Of a stretch of 64,000 bases of DNA, positions 32,525 through 41,658 are shown in pieces (positions within the stretch are counted from its first letter, which is position 1; each line of letters begins with the position of its first letter). The notes under the pieces are model-generated. The model saw only the letters and a program-made list of their open reading frames with translations, had not been told where the DNA came from and ran no database searches. Position numbers and translations under genes: made by a program. Source of the stretch: Carposina sasakii (lineage: Eukaryota; Arthropoda; Insecta; Lepidoptera; Carposinidae); assembly GCA_014607495.2 (NCBI GenBank), contig CP053167.1:496001-560000 (forward strand), given 5' to 3'.

Positions 32525-32974
32525 TGTTAGATTATTAAAATAAATAACGGATCAATTAATAAATATTATGAATTTTATACCATGTTCTGTATAATTTTGT
32601 TTGGGTTTCTTGATTTTTATTTTCGGTTCCACTACATTGAGATATTTATTTTCATTAATTAAACTTAGAAATATATATCAAATGTAAACATCTTTTAAAA
32701 TATGATATTAAAATTTATTACACAATTTCTTTAGTATTATATAAACTTACATAATAATAGTGAATTGTTACAATCAGAATATAATTAATAAGTTGTTCGT
32801 TTGACTTGTTCGTTGAACATCTTGGTTGGCATTCTGAAACTTACGCGCGGTCGGTACGGGCGCGAGACGAAAAAAGTCAAGCGATCAACGGTTAAGAGGA
32901 TTATAATTTAGATTTACAATAAGTAATACATAGTCAAACAAATTTCTGCAGTTTCATTTATATTGAATACTTCA
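32525..32974 (+). repeat. 5' LTR of the gypsy element
   Basis: 450 bp, from TGTTAGATTATTAAAA to ATTGAATACTTCA. A GC-rich patch (ACGCGCGGTCGGTACGGGCG, about 32843-32862) lies in the otherwise AT-rich LTR. Confidence 0.95.
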
Positions 32975-33334
32975 ATTCAGAAGTGGTACGTACACGTGTC
33001 AACGTTTTGGTAAGGTTGGTAACAAAATATCAAAGGTGAGTTGTTTTTTGATATATCTGCTTTAAATAAGTGTTGTAAGTAATGTTGACGGTATAACTTT
33101 TACCAATGACCGATAACAGAGATAGATTTCTTCTTAATTATTTTTACATACGTAGGTAGTAAATAATTTGCACAGGTTATTAAGGCGAAAGCTATTTATT
33201 AAAATATAGTTTATCATAATATGATTAGGTAGTGTTAACAATATGGAGCACTCTTTACTTTTTCCTTTTGCACCGACAGTAGGTATAATGGAAATAACAT
33301 TTTGCCCGCAGTTTGACAGCATTGTCTTAATACA
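32975..33334 (+). other. Leader of the gypsy element
   Basis: Non-coding leader between LTR and gag. A TGG (32985) ten bases after the LTR could start a primer-binding site, but I cannot match the following bases to a tRNA with confidence. The short ORF at 33243-33434 is out of frame with gag and unsupported. Confidence 0.5.
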
Positions 33335-34672
33335 ATGCCACGACGATCACGAGATCAAGGGACGCGTACGCCTCCTGCAAGGCAGCGATCACGTTCTGCT
33401 GCAAAGAGGCGACGACGCTCACGTTCTGCTGTGAGGCAACGAGTGCATTCTTCTTCGAGACAGCGTTCGCGTTATGTCGTCGGGCGAAAATCGCGTTCTA
33501 TCACAAGACAGAAGTCGCGCACCATGCGGTCGAGCAGCAGGAAAACACATCGCTTGCGAACACCAAGGTTAGAACGTCAATCCCGTTCAGTGACAAAGGT
33601 AGGGTCTTCTAAAACACGTTCACGAAGTAGACACCTAGTGCGATCAAGCATGGTCGATCTACATAGCAACTTACCGAATATTTCACTCCTGCAAAGTCCT
33701 ATTCGTACGCAAAATAATTCTAGCAAAACATTTAATGAATGTTCAACGCAACCTCAAGGTATGTCTACTGAACAATCCAATAATAATCACGACGTTCTGA
33801 ACTCGTCTGGAATAAAATCACCCCAACAGTCCAATGCAAATTCTGTGCCATTACCCTCATTAAATCAGGATCAGACAAGTTTAGATGGTAGTTTCATAAA
33901 TAGACTCAGTAAAATTTTGCAAACTGTCTCTGCCGTAAATCCACAAAACAAAGAAAAGTTTCCAGTCGTTAACGTTGTGCCAGAATTTGACCCCAAAGCT
34001 AAAAATCAAACCATAGTTACTTGGTTAAATAAAGTAAATGAATGTGCGGAGATTTACGGTTGGGATAGCAAGCAGACTGCTCATTATGCTTTGCCGAAGC
34101 TCATGGGTACTGCTAAAAGATGGTACGAGGGTCAACCATCGGTAATGCATTCCTGGGACATATGGCAAGAAAAACTTAGGTCCGCTTTTCCGGTTTATGA
34201 GAATTATGGGCGGTTGCTTACTGAAATGTTGAATATAAAAGCTAAATTTGGGGATGACTTGGAGGAATATTATTATGAAAAATTAATAGCTCTAAATCGT
34301 TGCGGTATTGATGGTAAACACGCCATCGATTGCATTGTTTTTGGTATTGACGATAGGTCGGTTCGTTATGGTGCAGAAGCTGTAGGTTTCGAAGATGCAG
34401 ATAAATTGTTAGGGTACTTAAGAAGCATCAAACACGAAAAATTTGAGAAAACTAGGAAATTTATTCGACCAGGTCCTGATCTTAATCGTAAACAAGCTAG
34501 GGTAGAACAAAATCGACAAATAAAATGCTTTAATTGTCATGAATTTGGACACATTGTAAGTAGTTGCACAAAACCCCTAATCAAATGTCAAAAGTGTTTA
34601 AGATTGGGCCACAATGATCCTAACTGTTCTAAGGAGATTTGGAAAGATAAATCGGAAGTTAAGACTTTATGA
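33335..34672 (+). CDS. gag: Gypsy Gag with Arg/Ser-rich N-terminus and two zinc knuckles
   Basis: Structural protein, 445 residues, forming the particle shell and binding the RNA. Residues 1-105 are dense in Arg and Ser (RQRSRSAAKRRRRSRS and similar), unusual for a Gag and recalling RS domains of splicing factors. A linker rich in Asn/Ser/Gln follows, then the capsid region (about 205-390: PEFDPKAKNQTIVTWLNKV, ALPKLMGTAKRWYEG, SWDIWQEKLRSAFP), then the knuckles CFNCHEFGHIVSSC and CQKCLRLGHNDPNC. The ATG at 33335 is the first in frame. The frame ends TTA TGA CTA G, a well-known leaky stop context, and pol lies in the same frame. Confidence 0.9.
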   Translation: MPRRSRDQGTRTPPARQRSRSAAKRRRRSRSAVRQRVHSSSRQRSRYVVGRKSRSITRQKSRTMRSSSRKTHRLRTPRLERQSRSVTKVGSSKTRSRSRHLVRSSMVDLHSNLPNISLLQSPIRTQNNSSKTFNECSTQPQGMSTEQSNNNHDVLNSSGIKSPQQSNANSVPLPSLNQDQTSLDGSFINRLSKILQTVSAVNPQNKEKFPVVNVVPEFDPKAKNQTIVTWLNKVNECAEIYGWDSKQTAHYALPKLMGTAKRWYEGQPSVMHSWDIWQEKLRSAFPVYENYGRLLTEMLNIKAKFGDDLEEYYYEKLIALNRCGIDGKHAIDCIVFGIDDRSVRYGAEAVGFEDADKLLGYLRSIKHEKFEKTRKFIRPGPDLNRKQARVEQNRQIKCFNCHEFGHIVSSCTKPLIKCQKCLRLGHNDPNCSKEIWKDKSEVKTL

Positions 34673-34676
34673 CTAG
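34670..34676 (+). promoter_or_regulatory. Candidate stop-codon readthrough site, TGA CTA G
   Basis: UGA followed by CUA is the classic leaky stop context. The 306 bases between the two copies of the 12-bp duplication are a multiple of three, so before the insertion gag and pol shared one frame. The inserted DNA now puts in-frame stops soon after (first near 34721). Confidence 0.5.
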
Positions 34677-34700
34677 TTGATAGTGGGGAGATAATGGATG

Positions 34701-34994
34701 GAGTTAGTTGGTTCGGTAGATAGAACTAACATGGAAAACTAATCCTGATGATGCCACGGGTGTTGGCGAAACATATGTCGATTAAAATTTTAATTGGTTT
34801 TCGGATTAGCAGCTATGTATTTATGGTTGCATGCTAGGTGCTTGGATCTGGCTTCTCGTTGCGACTGTAGTGTCTTGTGTTCGTGATCATGAGTAGGCAG
34901 ATCCGAGGGTCAGCGGAGGGTATAGGGCCCGGTGATGGGCGATCCCTCAATAGAGATTTGAACTTCCGAATAGTGACGCCTGATACAATTCAAT
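34701..34994 (+). mobile_element. 294-bp non-autonomous insertion carrying a hammerhead-like motif, copy A
   Basis: Flanked by the 12-base duplication AGATAATGGATG (34689-34700 and 34995-35006). It has no ORF and no terminal inverted repeat. It contains the ribozyme-like core at 34734-34802, the motif GCATGCTAGGTGCT, and a tail CCGAATAGTGACGCCTGATA shared with copies B and C in this window. A long duplication without inverted termini points to target-primed retrotransposition, as in Penelope-like elements and their small partners (retrozymes). Identity is inference. Confidence 0.75.
34734..34802 (+). ncRNA. Hammerhead ribozyme-like motif, copy A
   Basis: Order of parts: distal stem I GAAAAC (34734-34739), proximal stem I TAATC (34740-34744), core CTGATGA (34745-34751), stem II GCCA/TGGC (34753-34756 with 34764-34767), GAAA (34768-34771), a minimal stem III C-ATAT-G (34772-34777), cleavage triplet GTC (34777-34779), proximal stem I partner GATTA (34780-34784), an internal loop, and distal partner GTTTTC (34797-34802). 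A one- or two-pair stem III is typical of hammerheads in Penelope-like elements. One unpaired T (34752) at the stem II base is the only clear flaw. Confidence 0.6.
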
Positions 34995-34999
34995 AGATA

Positions 35000-37900
35000 A
35001 TGGATGATAAATATAAAAAAAAGGTTTATATACAAGGTACAGAGTTGCAATCGTATGTAGACTTGGGTAGTCAATGTACATTAATAAAAGAATCGATAGC
35101 TCGGAAAATTACTAGTTGTGATAAATGGATACTTACAGATTTGCCGTGTTTACGTGGTTTTGGTAATTCCGTTATTCAGTCTGTACGTGCATGCCCAGTA
35201 GAATTAGTAATAGATGATATAAAAGTTAAAGTAGATTTGATTATCGTGCCCGATCGTTTCCTTAGTTACGAAGTCTTAGTAGGTCAAACCGTAACTGAAC
35301 AATCGCATATTCAAATTATGAAAGATAATAAAAGTTTAATAATTCGATCAAAACTTTATACTCCTGAAAAACGGTTTGTTATTAAGATTTGCAGCACAGT
35401 TGTAATTTACGGAAGCGCTATGATTAAAATTAAAACTGATTGTGATTTTACTGGGGTAATTTACATCGAAGATAGTCAAAGGACTAAATATAAATTAGTA
35501 GGTGGTAAAATTAATATTAAAAATGGTATAGGCTATGTCCGGGTAGAAAATAACAGGTATCTAGCAATACAATTCCAAACAAATCAGATTGTAACCCGAG
35601 GTATAATGCACTCTGAATATGCGGGTAGTTCTAAGTGTCTAAAAATAAATAAAATATGTAACGATGCTAGCACACTTAGATCAGAAGACTTGAATATTGG
35701 TAATAATTTGAATGAAATTCAAAAGCAAATGTTATTAGCTCTCGCAAATGAATTCAGAGATTGTTTTGCTACAAATATGTCAGAATTAGGATGTACAAAT
35801 ATTACCTCCATAGATATAGAGTTAAGAGATTCTACTCCGGTTGTATATCGGCCATATCGACTCAGTCATACTGAAAGGGCTGAAGTTAGGTCAATGGTGG
35901 ATGAATTATTACAAAATAATATAATTAGGGAATCTTCTTCTCCCTATGCGTCACCCATCATTATAGTTAAAAAGAAGACCGGTGATAAGCGCTTGTGTAT
36001 CGATTACCGAGCTCTGAACAATAAAACGGTAAAACAGCATTATCCCATTCCTCGTATTGAAGATCAAATAGATAGGCTAGCGGGTAACGTTTTCTTTAGT
36101 ACATTAGACTTAGCTTCTGGCTATTACCAGATACCTATAAGTGAGGAGTCTAAGAGTAAAACAGCGTTTGTCACTCCGGATGGGCAGTTTGAGTTTAACC
36201 GGATGCCTTTCGGATTGGCAAATGCTCCGGCAGTTTTCCAGAGGACAATAAATATGGTATTAGGTAACTCCCGCTATGATTCAGCTTTGGCGTATATGGA
36301 TGATGTCTTAATTCCGTCAAAATCCTTTGAACAAGGTTTAGAAAGGCTCCGTACTATTTTTGAGAAATTTCGTCAGTCAGGGTTAACATTGAAGCCGCAG
36401 AAATGCTATTTTTTCAAAGAAGAAGTTGATTACTTAGGTTTCGAAGTCTCTGGAGCGGGTATTAAACCAGGTTCACGAAAAGTAGAGGCCGTTAGTAACT
36501 TTCCCATCCCCAAGGATGTTCATAATGTGAGGCAAATTATTGGACTTGCAAGTTTTTTTAGAAGGTTTATTAAGGGATTTGCGCAGATTACTACACCGTT
36601 AACAAAGTTATTAAAGAAGAATGCAGTTTGGGAATGGGGCAAAGAGCAGGAGAATGCATTCAATGAAATTAAGCGCGTTTTATCCTCCAGGCCCGTTTTA
36701 GCTTTGTATAATCCAAGTGCTGAGACACAAGTTCACACGGATGCCAGCAAACATGGGGTAGGCGGTGTTCTATTGCAAAAGCAGTTTGATTCAAATTTTA
36801 AGCCCGTAGCGTATTATAGTCGACAAACGTCTCCAGAAGAGTCACACTTTTCCTCTTATGAATTGGAAACGTTAGCGGTCATAGCGTCATTAATGAAGTT
36901 TAGACCGTATGTGTTAGGATTAAATTTTACCGTAGTAACAGATTGCAATTCGCTTAGGGCTACATTCCAAAAGAAAGACATGATACCCCGTGTTGCTAGG
37001 TGGTGGAGTTTAATCCAAGAGTATGACTGCGATATCAAGTATAGGTCTGGCCAGAGTATGATTCATGTTGACGCTTTAAGTCGAAATCCAATTTCTGGTG
37101 AAGTAGGCATTATTAGGGCTATTGAAACTTTTGATGTAATGAATATAAATGATGATTGGTTAGTAACGGTTCAGTCAAATGATTCTGAACTAAACCGAAT
37201 AAAGGATATTTTATCAGATCAGCAATATGATGATGTAATTGACATAAAGAAAAATTTTGTCCTTAAGAAAGAAAGAATTTACCGAAATACTGATGAAGGG
37301 TTGAGGTGGGTAGTACCTAAAGGATGTCGATGGCAAATCTTACAAAAAAATCATGATCAAATAGGACATTTTGGATTTGAGAAAACGTATGATAGGATTA
37401 AAGAACACTATTGGTTCCCGAGGATGCGTAAGTTCATTAGAAAATATGTTAACTGTTGTTTAGAATGTGCTCATAGTAAGATTCCCGCAGGTAAAAAGGA
37501 AGGATATCTTCACCCTATACCTAAAGTTTCTACTCCTTTTCATACGATTCATATCGATCATGTGGGCCCTTTTGTCAATAGTAAACGCAAAAACGCATAT
37601 ATTTTAGTTATTATAGATGCTTATACAAAATTTATTGTTTTAAAAGCAGTCAAGAATACAAGGTCAAAAACTAGTATTGGGGTACTTCGGGATTATTTTG
37701 GGACATTTGGGTTACCTATACGTTTGATCAGTGACCGTGGGACTTCATTTACTAGTACCCAATTTAAGAAATTTATGCTAGAATTAGGAGTTAGACATAT
37801 TATGAATGCAGTTGCCTCTCCACGAGCTAATGGCCAAGTGGAGAGGTATAACCGTACAATATTAGATTCTTTAGCCGCACAAAATCATGGACAAGATGAA

Positions 37901-38290
37901 AGATTGTGGGACGATAGGTTATTACAGGTTCAATGGGGCTTGAACAACACGATAAATAAAGGCACCGGGAAATCTCCATCTGAGATATTGTTTGGACTTA
38001 AACTTGGTAATATAAATGAAGGTCATATCGTTACCGAGATTGAATCTGATCTCGGAAGTAGTACTTCAAATATTGAAAATAATATAGATAGCGTTATTGA
38101 TGATCAGTATTGCCAAATAGAGCAAAATACAGTAGGAATACAATCAGATAATATGCGGGATAATGATAACTCCCAAAATATAGATTGCGTAGAAAGTAAT
38201 GAGATAGTCTCGCCTAGAATAGATGTTGTTAAGGTTAGAGATGAAGTAGATAAATTTGTATCACAGTCACAAAAAAAAGCAAAAACATAA
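35000..38290 (+). CDS. pol: Gypsy Pol: protease, reverse transcriptase, RNase H, integrase
   Basis: Polyprotein reading of 1096 residues. Protease: SYVDLGSQCTLI (about 14-25), with DLG where DTG or DSG is more common. RT (about 280-470): RLCIDYRALN, FSTLDLASGYYQI and the active site YMDDVLI (about 432). RNase H: VHTDASKHGVGG (about 579). Integrase: His/Cys zinc site (HFGFEKTY to CCLECAHSK, about 790-825), then Asp in HIDHVGPF (850), Asp in ISDRGTSF (910) and Glu in NGQVERYNRT (945). The ATG at 35000 may not be the real start, since pol would normally follow gag by readthrough. The frame shifts at an A8 run (38271-38278), past the catalytic core. Confidence 0.92.
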   Translation: MDDKYKKKVYIQGTELQSYVDLGSQCTLIKESIARKITSCDKWILTDLPCLRGFGNSVIQSVRACPVELVIDDIKVKVDLIIVPDRFLSYEVLVGQTVTEQSHIQIMKDNKSLIIRSKLYTPEKRFVIKICSTVVIYGSAMIKIKTDCDFTGVIYIEDSQRTKYKLVGGKINIKNGIGYVRVENNRYLAIQFQTNQIVTRGIMHSEYAGSSKCLKINKICNDASTLRSEDLNIGNNLNEIQKQMLLALANEFRDCFATNMSELGCTNITSIDIELRDSTPVVYRPYRLSHTERAEVRSMVDELLQNNIIRESSSPYASPIIIVKKKTGDKRLCIDYRALNNKTVKQHYPIPRIEDQIDRLAGNVFFSTLDLASGYYQIPISEESKSKTAFVTPDGQFEFNRMPFGLANAPAVFQRTINMVLGNSRYDSALAYMDDVLIPSKSFEQGLERLRTIFEKFRQSGLTLKPQKCYFFKEEVDYLGFEVSGAGIKPGSRKVEAVSNFPIPKDVHNVRQIIGLASFFRRFIKGFAQITTPLTKLLKKNAVWEWGKEQENAFNEIKRVLSSRPVLALYNPSAETQVHTDASKHGVGGVLLQKQFDSNFKPVAYYSRQTSPEESHFSSYELETLAVIASLMKFRPYVLGLNFTVVTDCNSLRATFQKKDMIPRVARWWSLIQEYDCDIKYRSGQSMIHVDALSRNPISGEVGIIRAIETFDVMNINDDWLVTVQSNDSELNRIKDILSDQQYDDVIDIKKNFVLKKERIYRNTDEGLRWVVPKGCRWQILQKNHDQIGHFGFEKTYDRIKEHYWFPRMRKFIRKYVNCCLECAHSKIPAGKKEGYLHPIPKVSTPFHTIHIDHVGPFVNSKRKNAYILVIIDAYTKFIVLKAVKNTRSKTSIGVLRDYFGTFGLPIRLISDRGTSFTSTQFKKFMLELGVRHIMNAVASPRANGQVERYNRTILDSLAAQNHGQDERLWDDRLLQVQWGLNNTINKGTGKSPSEILFGLKLGNINEGHIVTEIESDLGSSTSNIENNIDSVIDDQYCQIEQNTVGIQSDNMRDNDNSQNIDCVESNEIVSPRIDVVKVRDEVDKFVSQSQKKAKT

Positions 38291-38594
38291 TTTTGATAAA
38301 AAGAGAAAACAACCTAGAACATATAACGTCGGGAACCTAGTTAGAATCGAAAAAGTAGTCCATAGTGTTGGTAAGAGTAGAAAGTTGCTTCCTAAACTAT
38401 CAGGGCCGTATAAAATTACAAAAATATTAGATAATGATAGATACGAAATATGTGACACACCTATCACTAAAAAAGGAAATAAGTTATATACAGGGATCTA
38501 CGCAGTTGATAAAATATTTCCATGGTTATGTTTTAATGACGAAGATGACGATTCTCAATCGGATAGTACTGATGGGGGTGAAAATGAGGATTGA
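38256..38594 (+). pseudogene. C-terminal domain of the gypsy integrase, shifted frame
   Basis: Continues pol after the A8 run in the next frame: HNFDKKRKQPRTYNVGNLVR, LLPKLSGPYKITKIL and RYEICDT form the SH3-like integrase tail seen in many Ty3-type elements. An acidic end follows. A one-base change in the A run is the simplest cause; programmed shifting there is possible but unusual. Confidence 0.75.
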
Positions 38595-38674
38595 GTTATG
38601 TACCTATATGAACTTAATTAGATAATAATTTAATGTTAAGCTCGTATAAATATTTCAATTTATGTTGGTACAGT

Positions 38675-39019
38675 GCATAAAGTATGTAACTTGTCATCAG
38701 GTGTGTAGCACAAAGTGTGCATTTAAATGTATAATGTGTACTTGGAGCAAAATGTGTATTTCGTAGCACAACGTGTGCTTGACGCAAAGTGCGTAATTTA
38801 CTGCTCAATGTGGGCGAAGCGCAATGTGCGCATTTTAAAACACAACATGTGTTTGGTGCAAAGTGCACGATTTATAGCACAACGTGTGCGAAGCGCAATG
38901 TGCGCATTTCAAAACACAACGTGTGTATGGCGCAAAGTGCGCATGCTATTAGCACAAAGTGTGCCCTCAGCGCAATGTGCGCATTCTAAAACACAATATG
39001 TGATTTGCACAACGTGTGC
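38675..39019 (+). repeat. Array of about 17 short hairpins with compensated stem changes
   Basis: Thirteen-base units of the form stem(5)-loop(3)-stem(5). Unit starts: 38675, 38708, 38729, 38766, 38782, 38803, 38819, 38840, 38856, 38877, 38893, 38914, 38930, 38952, 38970, 38991 and 39007, with a degenerate one near 38747. Stems include GCACA/TGTGC, GCGCA/TGCGC, ACACA/TGTGT, GTGCA/TGCAC, ACGCA/TGCGT, GTATA/TGTAC and GCTCA/TGGGC; loops are AAG, ATG, ACG, ACA or ATA. From 38766 to 38930 spacing alternates exactly 16 and 21 bases, so the tandem period is 37 with two hairpins each. It lies between the pol end and the 3' LTR. Function unknown. Confidence 0.9.
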
Positions 39020-39335
39020 TTTATGTAGTTTGAATGATTGATTGTTAATTTTAATTGTTATAATGCTCCTTATTCATGTGAAGTAATAATGTAATAACTA
39101 ATAGTTATAGAACTGGCATATTCTTTTTGGCTTTAGTATTACTAACTTTACTTTAGTATAACTTTATTGTACCATATAAATAAGCATTTTCATTTGTAAT
39201 TTAGAGGTTAAGAGACTTGTGATTCATTAAATTGTTATTAACTTAATAATAAAATAAATAATTAACTTATTGTTAAACAAATATCCAATGTAAATTTGTT
39301 CACGAGGACGCGAACTTATATCAGGATGGACGAGC
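39020..39335 (+). other. AT-rich region before the 3' LTR
   Basis: No coding sequence. A purine-rich GGATGGACGAG just before the LTR (39325-39335) may act as the polypurine tract, though it is weak. Confidence 0.4.
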
Positions 39336-39785
39336 TGTTAGATTATTAAAATAAATAACGGATCAATTAATAAATATTATGAATTTTATACCATGTTCTG
39401 TATAATTTTGTTTGGGTTTCTTGATTTTTATTTTCGGTTCCACTACATTGAGATATTTATTTTCATTAATTAAACTTAGAAATATATATCAAATGTAAAC
39501 ATCTTTTAAAATATGATATTAAAATTTATTACACAATTTCTTTAGTATTATATAAACTTACATAATAATAGTGAATTGTTACAATCAGAATATAATTAAT
39601 AAGTTGTTCGTTTGACTTGTTCGTTGAACATCTTGGTTGGCATTCTGAAACTTACGCGCGGTCGGTACGGGCGCGAGACGAAAAAAGTCAAGCGATCAAC
39701 GGTTAAGAGGATTATAATTTAGATTTACAATAAGTAATACATAGTCAAACAAATTTCTGCAGTTTCATTTATATTGAATACTTCA
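39336..39785 (+). repeat. 3' LTR of the gypsy element
   Basis: 450 bp, no difference from the 5' LTR seen by eye. Confidence 0.95.
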
Positions 39786-41658
39786 CATGGCTCAGAAGCG
39801 AGATGGGTCTATAGTTCTTCAGCAAGGCTTTATCGCCTTTTTTAAAGAACAGCACCACCACACTTCTGTTCCATGCTTCCGGCGTTACCCCTTCGAGCAG
39901 GACGGAATTGAAGAGCCTTTGGAGGACCTTCAGTACCGGAGTTCCACCCGCTCTTAGAAGCTCTGTTGTAATTCCATCGTCGCCCGGCGCTTTGTTGTTT
40001 TTGAGTTGTTTAAGGGCAGTCCTAATCTCGTACAGGCTGATATCCGGGATGTCTTCAGTATAGTGTCGGGTGAGCTTGGCTCTTGGGTCTTTGCCTAATC
40101 TAACAGGTTTAGCGACCGAGGTATATAGCTGTCCATAGAACCTCTCAATCTCCCTTAGCACCTCTGGTATGGTAGACGCTACACTGCCGTCCTCTGTCTT
40201 CAGCTTCGTCAACTGGCTCTGCCCAATAGATAATTCTCTCGCGAACACTTTGGAGCCTTGGTTTCGCTCTATTGTCTCCTTAATGCAGCGAGTATTAAAG
40301 CTGCGGATGTCGTGTCGCAGAGACTTGGAGATACGTCTATTGAGCTGCCGATATGCTTCAGCGTCATCAGAGGACTGTAGAGACATTGCGCGCCTTTCCG
40401 CCATGAGGTTGAGGGTATGACCAGTCAGTTTCTGGGGTCTATTTCTACGGTTAGGTCTAAAGAATTTAGACCCCACCGTGTGGACAGTTTCTACCAGCCT
40501 GTTATTTATATCGTCCACTGACATGCAATCCTCTAGGCAAGCAAAGCGGTTTGTCAGCTCGAGTTGAAAGCTCTCGGGGTTTTGAATGTGCACGGATGAG
40601 GGTCGGAGTGTAGACTTCACTAGTCGTGATCTCTCCCGTTTGACATTAATATTCAATGTGCCTCGAACCATTCGGTGATCGCTACCGGTTTTCACCCTGT
40701 TGATCACTGAGACATCATTGAATATCCGTCTATCGGTGGTCAATATGAAGTCTATCTCGTTCCTCGTGTGCTTGTTGGGATGGAGCCAGGTCCATTTCCT
40801 ATGAGGCGGCTTCTTGAAGAAGGAGTTCATCATAAAGAGTCCCTCCATCTCTAGAAAATCGGCCAGCCTCTGGCCCCTGGGGTTCCTGTCGCCGGATCCA
40901 AATTGTCCCACTTTCAACTCATTCTCACCCCGCTTGCCCAGTTTCGCATTGAAGTCCCCCATAACAACACAGAAATGAGTTTTAGAGGTATGTATGGCTG
41001 TACTTATGTCCTCATACATAACCTCCACCTCGTCATCTGGATGCGTCGAGGTCGGCGCGTATACCTGGATGACCTTCAACGAGTACCTTTTTGACACTCT
41101 GAGTATCAGGTATGCTACCCTGCTCGACACACTCGTGATGGATTCGATGCTGTTTACGAGGGACTTGTGGACGATAAACCCAACACCACCCTGGGACTTA
41201 TGATCACCTTCCCGGTGGTAGAGTAAGTTGCCAGATTTCAGGGTTATCGTATCCTCTCCCTGTCTTCGGACCTCAGATAATCCTACAATATCCCACCGCA
41301 ACTTACTCATTTCCTCTTCCAGCTCATCGAGCTTTGTGTCCTCCTTCAGCGTGCGCGCATTGTACGTCACCAGCGATAACCCACGCCTATGGTCCATTTT
41401 CGAAGCATTAGTCGTCGTACAGTTGGAACCCGCCCGGGGATTCTTAGCACCCCTGGCTCCGGCACTTGACCGGCGCCTGTCGGACACGCCAGTGTCGCCT
41501 CCGGAGCCGCCGGGCACTTGGGGCCTTCCTAGATTACTACTCATGGGGGGGGGGGTTTGGACCGTAACCCGCCACGCTGGTCCAATGCGTGTTGGCGGGT
41601 CGCCAGAGCCTCGTTCGTTGTTCTGCAGGGTGCACCGCGAGCAGGTGAGGATGGTTTG
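39786..41658 (-). pseudogene. RTE-type retrotransposon, 5' half: endonuclease and start of RT
   Basis: The minus-strand frame, with an ATG at about 41543 (MSSNLGRPQ), has a Gly/Arg/Ser-rich start, then the endonuclease blocks LVTYNARTLKE, VGLSEVRRQGEDT, CVVMGDFNAKLGKRG, RNEIDFILTTDRR and SDHRMVRG. A linker follows, then the opening RT block (KNNKAPGDDGITTELL, NYRPISLLSHV). It is cut at the CATG duplication (39786-39789) of the gypsy element and, on the other side, at the GTTTG duplication of the BEL array. The 5' end should lie beyond 58995. One ORF covering endonuclease plus RT is the normal RTE plan. Confidence 0.85.

Larger units (their letters stand above)
32525..39785 (+). mobile_element. 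gypsy (Ty3-type) LTR retrotransposon, 7261 bp, CATG duplication
   Basis: Two 450-bp LTRs, TG...CA ended, enclose gag, pol, a hairpin array and untranslated DNA. Flanked by CATG on both sides (32521-32524, 39786-39789); a 4-bp duplication is usual for the family. The two LTRs appear identical by eye, so the insertion is recent. Lesions: the 294-bp insertion between gag and pol and a shift near the pol end. It interrupts the RT of an RTE element. No obvious env ORF. Confidence 0.93.

Noticed and set aside
34701..34994. SINE of tRNA origin
   Set aside because: No A or B box was found; the hammerhead-like core and 12-bp duplication suggest another type.
38614..38989. ORFs across the hairpin array
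   Set aside because: Cys/Ala-rich readings in several frames on both strands are side effects of the 37-nt tandem repeat.
38675..39019. CRISPR-like array
   Set aside because: Units are 13-nt hairpins in a eukaryotic retroelement, without constant repeats and unique spacers.
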